Shown piece by piece: positions 6,701-7,787 of a stretch of DNA of 7,787 nucleotides. Numbering within the stretch: position 1 is the stretch's first letter; the number at the start of each line of letters is the position of its first letter. The position numbers and the translations under genes are program-made. Source of the stretch: Pseudomonadota bacterium (GTDB taxonomy: Bacteria > Desulfobacterota > Desulfobulbia > Desulfobulbales > Desulfobulbaceae). The notes below the pieces were generated by a model, which was given only the letters and a program-made list of their open reading frames with translations, was not told the DNA's origin and did no database searches. The stretch covers positions 1 through 7,787 of the forward strand of contig WQUH01000023.1 of the NCBI GenBank assembly GCA_009782165.1, in the 5' to 3' direction.

Positions 6701-6873
6701 GCGTCGTCCGCAAGGCGGTGACCGTGGAGCACGTTGCCTGCACCGGATGCGGCATCTGCCAGGGCACCTGCCCGAAACGGGGCATTGACGTGGCCGGGTT
6801 CACCACGGCGCAGATCGAGGTCCAGATCGACGCGGCGCTGGCAGCCGCGCCGATGGCGGAGGGAGCGGCATGA
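3784..6873 (+). CDS. hdrA: Long tandem HdrA, flavin-based electron-bifurcating iron-sulfur protein
   Basis: HdrA is the FAD subunit that bifurcates electrons in Mvh-Hdr complexes. This 1029-residue protein is far longer than the roughly 650 residues of archaeal HdrA because it holds two HdrA-like halves. Half one (1-430) has VVGGGISG (12-19), an inserted ferredoxin domain with C110, C113, C116, C120 and C157, C166, C169, C173, and the HdrA motif QCVGSRD (255-261) with C265, C270, C274-C275. Half two has the HdrA N-terminal domain from about 458 (VCHCGTN, C464 and C466; C499; SCTPRTHEP, C524), a second Rossmann motif VIGGGVAG (601-608), a second QCVGSR (750-755) with C762, C766-C767, and a C-terminal double ferredoxin (C948, C951, C954, C958; C986, C989, C992, C996). 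The second half lacks the inserted ferredoxin. Similar long forms are known in anaerobic bacteria. The GTG start overlaps the previous gene by eight bases. Confidence 0.93.
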   Translation: MTDQGMIGAVAVVGGGISGMQAALDLADSGFFVYLVEKTGAIGGAMPQYNKVFPTNDCAMCIISPKLVECGRHPNIRIMTLTTVVDINGRAGAFTVRVLEHPRYVDPAKCIACGQCSSHCPQSVDDSFNILMAERKAIYIKYPQAVPLKYQIDPQACLRLNQPGACGICAEICPPGAVDFADRGQEHNLRVGAVVMALGFQPFDPGKTRAWGYGLYPNVVTSLQFERFLSPGGPTGGALVRPSDHRPVQRMAFLQCVGSRDKNRCNNEYCSTVCCMSAVKEAMTVKEASPEVEVTIFYIDMRTPGKEFERYFEQARTEYGIRFVRSRVHGIEPKGQKGDLRLRYINAFGKQVEETVDLVVLSVGLETPDATVRLAEKIGIHMTPDRFASISAFAPVHTSLKGIFTCGAFNGPRDIPQAVIGGSAAAASVAALLHPVRHTLTRTLPPPPERDVSGQEPRIGVFVCHCGTNTAGVVDVDAVAAYAATLPQVAHVARNLFTCAQDTQDLMAQQIRENGLNRIVVASCTPRTHEPLFRKTLKSAGINEYLIEMANIRNQNAWVHSQEPAAATAKAKDLVRMAVAKVSRQTARKPLRIPIAPSVLVIGGGVAGMTSALNLAEQGYRIHLIEKTNQLGGNALHLYQTWSGENVPRFLKGLKEAVQQHPQIEVSYSSTVATVGGHVGDFTSLIRTGPNRKRTIDHGAVIIATGAKRYIPEEFEYGKIPKVVAAIEFDKLHMHNEARVANGKSFVFIQCVGSRNQQRPYCSKSCCTHSIQSAIKLKKEAPDRRIYILHREISTYGQRERIYNQAREMGIVFINYEQHGPPQIRKSDNNGGVLVEVWDHVLHRPLEIRADMVILATATLANPEAAALASMFKLPLNRDGFFQEAHAKLRPVEFHVDGVFVAGLAHYPKPLEESITQALAAAAKAGRLLARKEIAQEPTIALIDRQRCDDCALCVDVCPYQAIRLTEYKDQDGVVRKAVTVEHVACTGCGICQGTCPKRGIDVAGFTTAQIEVQIDAALAAAPMAEGAA

Positions 6874-7286
6874 ACCGCAACCCGATCATCATCGCCTTCT
6901 GCTGCAACTGGTGCGCCTATGCCGCCGCCGATCTGGCCGGGATCGCTCGCCTGCAATATCCCGGCTCGATCAGGATCATCCGGGTGATGTGCTCGGGCAT
7001 GGTGCATCCGGAAATGGTGCTCCGCGCCCTGAACCAGGGCGCGGACGGCGTGATTATCGGCGGCTGCCAGTTGGGCGACTGCCACTACATCAAGGGCAAC
7101 GAGATGGCCCTGGCCCGGTCCGAAATCATCGCCGATACCCTGGACGATCTGGGTTTTGCCCCGGAACAGTTTCAGCTCGTCTGGGTGTCGGCAGCCGAAC
7201 CGGAACGGCTGGTCAGGGCCTTCCGGGAGATGAGCGAGCAGTTGCGCGCGGCCCCGGACGGCGCCGAGGCGGAGACCGGACCATGA
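6870..7286 (+). CDS. mvhD: MvhD, hydrogenase delta subunit linking the hydrogenase to HdrA
   Basis: MvhD is a small iron-sulfur protein that carries electrons from the [NiFe] hydrogenase module to HdrA. The 138-residue product has the family cysteines in order: FCCNWC (C11, C12, C15), RVMCSGMV (C41) and GGCQLGDCHY (C66, C71), the set that holds its [2Fe-2S] cluster. The length is typical for a stand-alone MvhD; in many other bacteria this domain is fused to HdrA or QmoB. The ATG overlaps the hdrA stop as ATGA, with GGAGGGAG at 6858-6865, so translation is probably coupled. There is no membrane segment; it should sit in the cytoplasmic complex between HdrA and MvhG. Confidence 0.95.
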   Translation: MNRNPIIIAFCCNWCAYAAADLAGIARLQYPGSIRIIRVMCSGMVHPEMVLRALNQGADGVIIGGCQLGDCHYIKGNEMALARSEIIADTLDDLGFAPEQFQLVWVSAAEPERLVRAFREMSEQLRAAPDGAEAETGP

Positions 7287-7787
7287 GCGATGCGCCGCGG
7301 CCCCGGCTCAGTTGCGAATGCCTGCATGCCTGTTCCGGTTGCGAAGTCGCCCTGCTGAACAGCGGCGAGCTTTTTCTCGGACTGCTGGAACGGGTGGACA
7401 TCGTCCATTTTCCGCTGCTCATGGATCACAAGTACCAAGGCGGAGCAGAGCAGGGGCTCGACCTGCCCCAGGCCGAGATCGGCCTGGTGTCGGGCGGGGT
7501 GGCCAGCGCGGAGCATCTGCGGGTGCTGCGGGCCATGCGCGGCCAGTGCCGGACCCTGGTGGCCTTCGGCACCTGCGCCACCCACGGCGGCATTCCCGCC
7601 CTGCGGAACCAGTGGACGGTCGATCAGGCATTTCGCACGATTTTATCGATCGATACCGATGAAAGATCAGGTGAGTTCTCCAGTTCGTTTGCCTCCCCCC
7701 TGGATCGGGTCTACAGCATCGACGAGCAGGTGGAGGTCGATCTGGTGCTGCCCGGCTGTCCGCCCCTGCCGGAGACGATTGTCGAGG
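7283..7787 (+). CDS. mvhG: MvhG-like [NiFe]-hydrogenase small subunit (partial, cut by the window edge)
   Basis: The first 168 codons are present and the frame is open to the edge. The small subunit carries the iron-sulfur relay that takes electrons from the NiFe site to MvhD. The four ligands of the proximal [4Fe-4S] cluster are visible: C17 and C20 in ACSGCEVALL, C98 in AFGTCATHGGIP, and C159 in LPGCPPLPE. VSGGV in the middle is also typical. No twin-arginine signal precedes these motifs, which agrees with a cytoplasmic group 3 (Mvh type) enzyme. Two further cysteines, C11 and C13, just before the CxGC motif are unusual. The ATG overlaps the mvhD stop as ATGA, with GGAG at 7271-7274. The medial and distal cluster motifs and the large subunit gene lie beyond the window. 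Confidence 0.92.
   Translation, partial: MSDAPRPRLSCECLHACSGCEVALLNSGELFLGLLERVDIVHFPLLMDHKYQGGAEQGLDLPQAEIGLVSGGVASAEHLRVLRAMRGQCRTLVAFGTCATHGGIPALRNQWTVDQAFRTILSIDTDERSGEFSSSFASPLDRVYSIDEQVEVDLVLPGCPPLPETIVE

Noticed and set aside
3784..6873. HdrA length as the result of a frameshift or fusion of two separate genes
   Set aside because: The frame is continuous with no in-frame stop, both halves keep their motifs, and long double HdrA proteins are known in anaerobic bacteria.
1..7787. CRISPR arrays, transposase genes, tRNA or rRNA genes
   Set aside because: No regularly spaced repeats, no insertion-sequence ends or transposase motifs, and no RNA-gene signatures were seen on either strand.

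Overview
This window holds most of an operon for a hydrogen-linked, heterodisulfide-reductase-type electron transfer complex, plus one divergently transcribed NADPH-type flavoprotein gene. Base composition is GC-rich throughout, apart from short AT-richer patches in the one large intergenic gap. The gene set is an MvhD/MvhG-type [NiFe] hydrogenase, a double-length HdrA and a DsrK/HdrD-like HdrCB fusion. This combination suggests an anaerobic bacterium of the sulfate-reducing or sulfur-metabolising Desulfobacterota (old Deltaproteobacteria). The lineage is inferred from family resemblance, not proved; no rRNA or tRNA gene is present.

Layout: positions 1-61 lie downstream of the left gene and contain two inverted repeats. 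Positions 62-1438 (minus strand) encode a GltD/NfnB-family iron-sulfur flavoprotein. Positions 1439-1800 form a divergent intergenic region of about 360 bases. It carries a very good -24/-12 (sigma-54 type) match facing the left gene, a terminator-like hairpin on the plus strand, and a weaker -24/-12 match facing the right operon. From 1801 to the right edge, five genes run on the plus strand with every junction overlapping by 4 or 8 bases: a FrhD-like hydrogenase maturation protease, an HTH-HdrC-HdrB fusion, a tandem HdrA, MvhD, and the first 168 codons of MvhG, cut by the window edge. The large hydrogenase subunit (mvhA) is expected just outside.

How the parts should work together (from what is known of Mvh-Hdr complexes): the MvhG/MvhA hydrogenase oxidises H2, MvhD passes electrons through its iron-sulfur centre to HdrA, and flavin in HdrA bifurcates them between a low-potential acceptor (ferredoxin) and a disulfide-type acceptor reduced at the CCG-type cluster of the HdrB part. 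The protease matures the large subunit. Bacteria of this kind lack the methanogen CoM-CoB heterodisulfide, so the true high-potential acceptor is unknown; a DsrC-like protein is one candidate.

The most unusual item is the N-terminal helix-turn-helix domain on the HdrCB electron-transfer protein. It joins a DNA-binding-type module to a redox enzyme and raises the possibility of a redox-sensing or autoregulatory role.
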